This document shows, in pieces, positions 63,830-64,000 of a stretch of 64,000 nucleotides of DNA. The notes under the pieces were generated by a model. It was not told the origin of the DNA and did no database searches. It saw only the letters and a program-made list of their open reading frames with translations. This DNA comes from an uncultured Rhizobiaceae bacterium (GTDB lineage: Bacteria > Pseudomonadota > Alphaproteobacteria > Rhizobiales > Rhizobiaceae): NCBI GenBank assembly GCA_951813045.1, contig CATOTF010000002.1:2170001-2234000 (forward strand). Direction: 5' to 3'. Numbering within the stretch: the first letter of the stretch is position 1; the number at the start of each line of letters is the position of its first letter. Position numbers and translations under genes: made by a program.

Positions 63830-64000
63830 GTGGCAGAGACGATTAAATCATGTTGCGGCCCAGGTTATGAATCGCCCATGGCTGCCATGCAGGCACCCCG
63901 CGAAAAACTGCTTTATACAATTGCGATTTATGTCGGCACCGGCATTCAAAAGCCTGATTATTTGGCAACAATCGACGCAGACCCGGAAAGCCTGACTTTC
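63830..64000 (+). CDS. selenium-binding protein/methanethiol oxidase family, partial
   Basis: A 57-codon beginning of an SBP56-type protein, running off the window. GTG start with GGGGAG upstream. It opens with SCCGPGYESPMAAMQAPREK and continues to YVGTGIQKPDYLATIDADPES, which matches the family start (CCGPGY...AM..PRE) and its PDYLATVD-type strand. Bacterial members oxidise methanethiol to formaldehyde, sulfide and peroxide with copper. The metal-binding part is outside the window. Confidence 0.87.
   Translation, partial: MAETIKSCCGPGYESPMAAMQAPREKLLYTIAIYVGTGIQKPDYLATIDADPESLTF

Overview
The window reads as chromosomal DNA of an alphaproteobacterium, most likely a marine-type Hyphomicrobiales/Rhizobiales relative of moderate G+C (my inference). 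Reasons: a BA14K-family secreted protein, a Bpt-type aminoacyl-tRNA-protein transferase, a CHCC zinc-finger protein of the complex I type, a DUF3179 protein, TRAP transporters, and corrinoid N-methyl genes of the kind found in aerobic alphaproteobacteria. I see no rRNA, tRNA or CRISPR.

Layout. 1-9.6 kb: two tandem alpha/beta hydrolases, a CHCC zinc finger, an FAD monooxygenase, RDD protein, SLC13 permease, bpt, a DMT exporter, a one-cysteine OhrR-like regulator, a GNAT enzyme and a PhnD-like protein coupled to a desaturase. 10.6-31.5 kb: scattered parts of a corrinoid-dependent methyl-transfer system: betaine-homocysteine methyltransferase (10661), MttB/MtgB-like methyltransferase (17406, minus), corrinoid protein, DUF1638 protein, 'virulence factor' protein and MetF-like protein (19264-21970), then CH3-THF:corrinoid methyltransferase, a small membrane protein and a RACo/RamA-type activator (28019-31549). 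Inserted among these are an ECF sigma/VWA operon and a PAS-cyclase. 31.6-46.8 kb: acyltransferase split by an IS91 element, ABC transporter, GlxA/GbdR-like regulator, GGDEF-EAL protein and a truncated dimethylglycine dehydrogenase. 46.9-64 kb: DUF3179 protein, BA14K protein, ilvC, a TRAP/SDR/GntR/redoxin/RraA cluster, pdxJ, a heme-dependent N-demethylase (DUF3445), MaoC dehydratase, IclR regulator and the start of a selenium-binding/methanethiol oxidase gene.

How it fits together. The likely pathway is: a quaternary amine (glycine betaine is my best inference) donates a methyl group to the corrinoid protein through the MttB-like enzyme; MtgA-like protein moves it to tetrahydrofolate; RACo rescues oxidised corrinoid; the MetF-like protein can oxidise CH3-THF; the homocysteine methyltransferase uses a further methyl group. 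Two features tie the dispersed genes together. Four of the enzymes carry a short Arg/Gly-rich tail at one end, and the bmt and mtgA upstream regions share an identical inverted repeat (ATAAAGA-N2-TCTTTAT).

The region is heavily remodelled by insertion sequences: two same-length IS21 copies with identical proteins in inverted orientation (22939-25406 with a clean 6-bp target duplication; 44064-46531 without one), an IS3 copy fusing a metF remnant to a MOSC remnant, an IS91-type element with its own integrase inside an acyltransferase gene, another IS3 copy, and a decayed IS3/IS1182 mosaic. At least five genes are broken by them.
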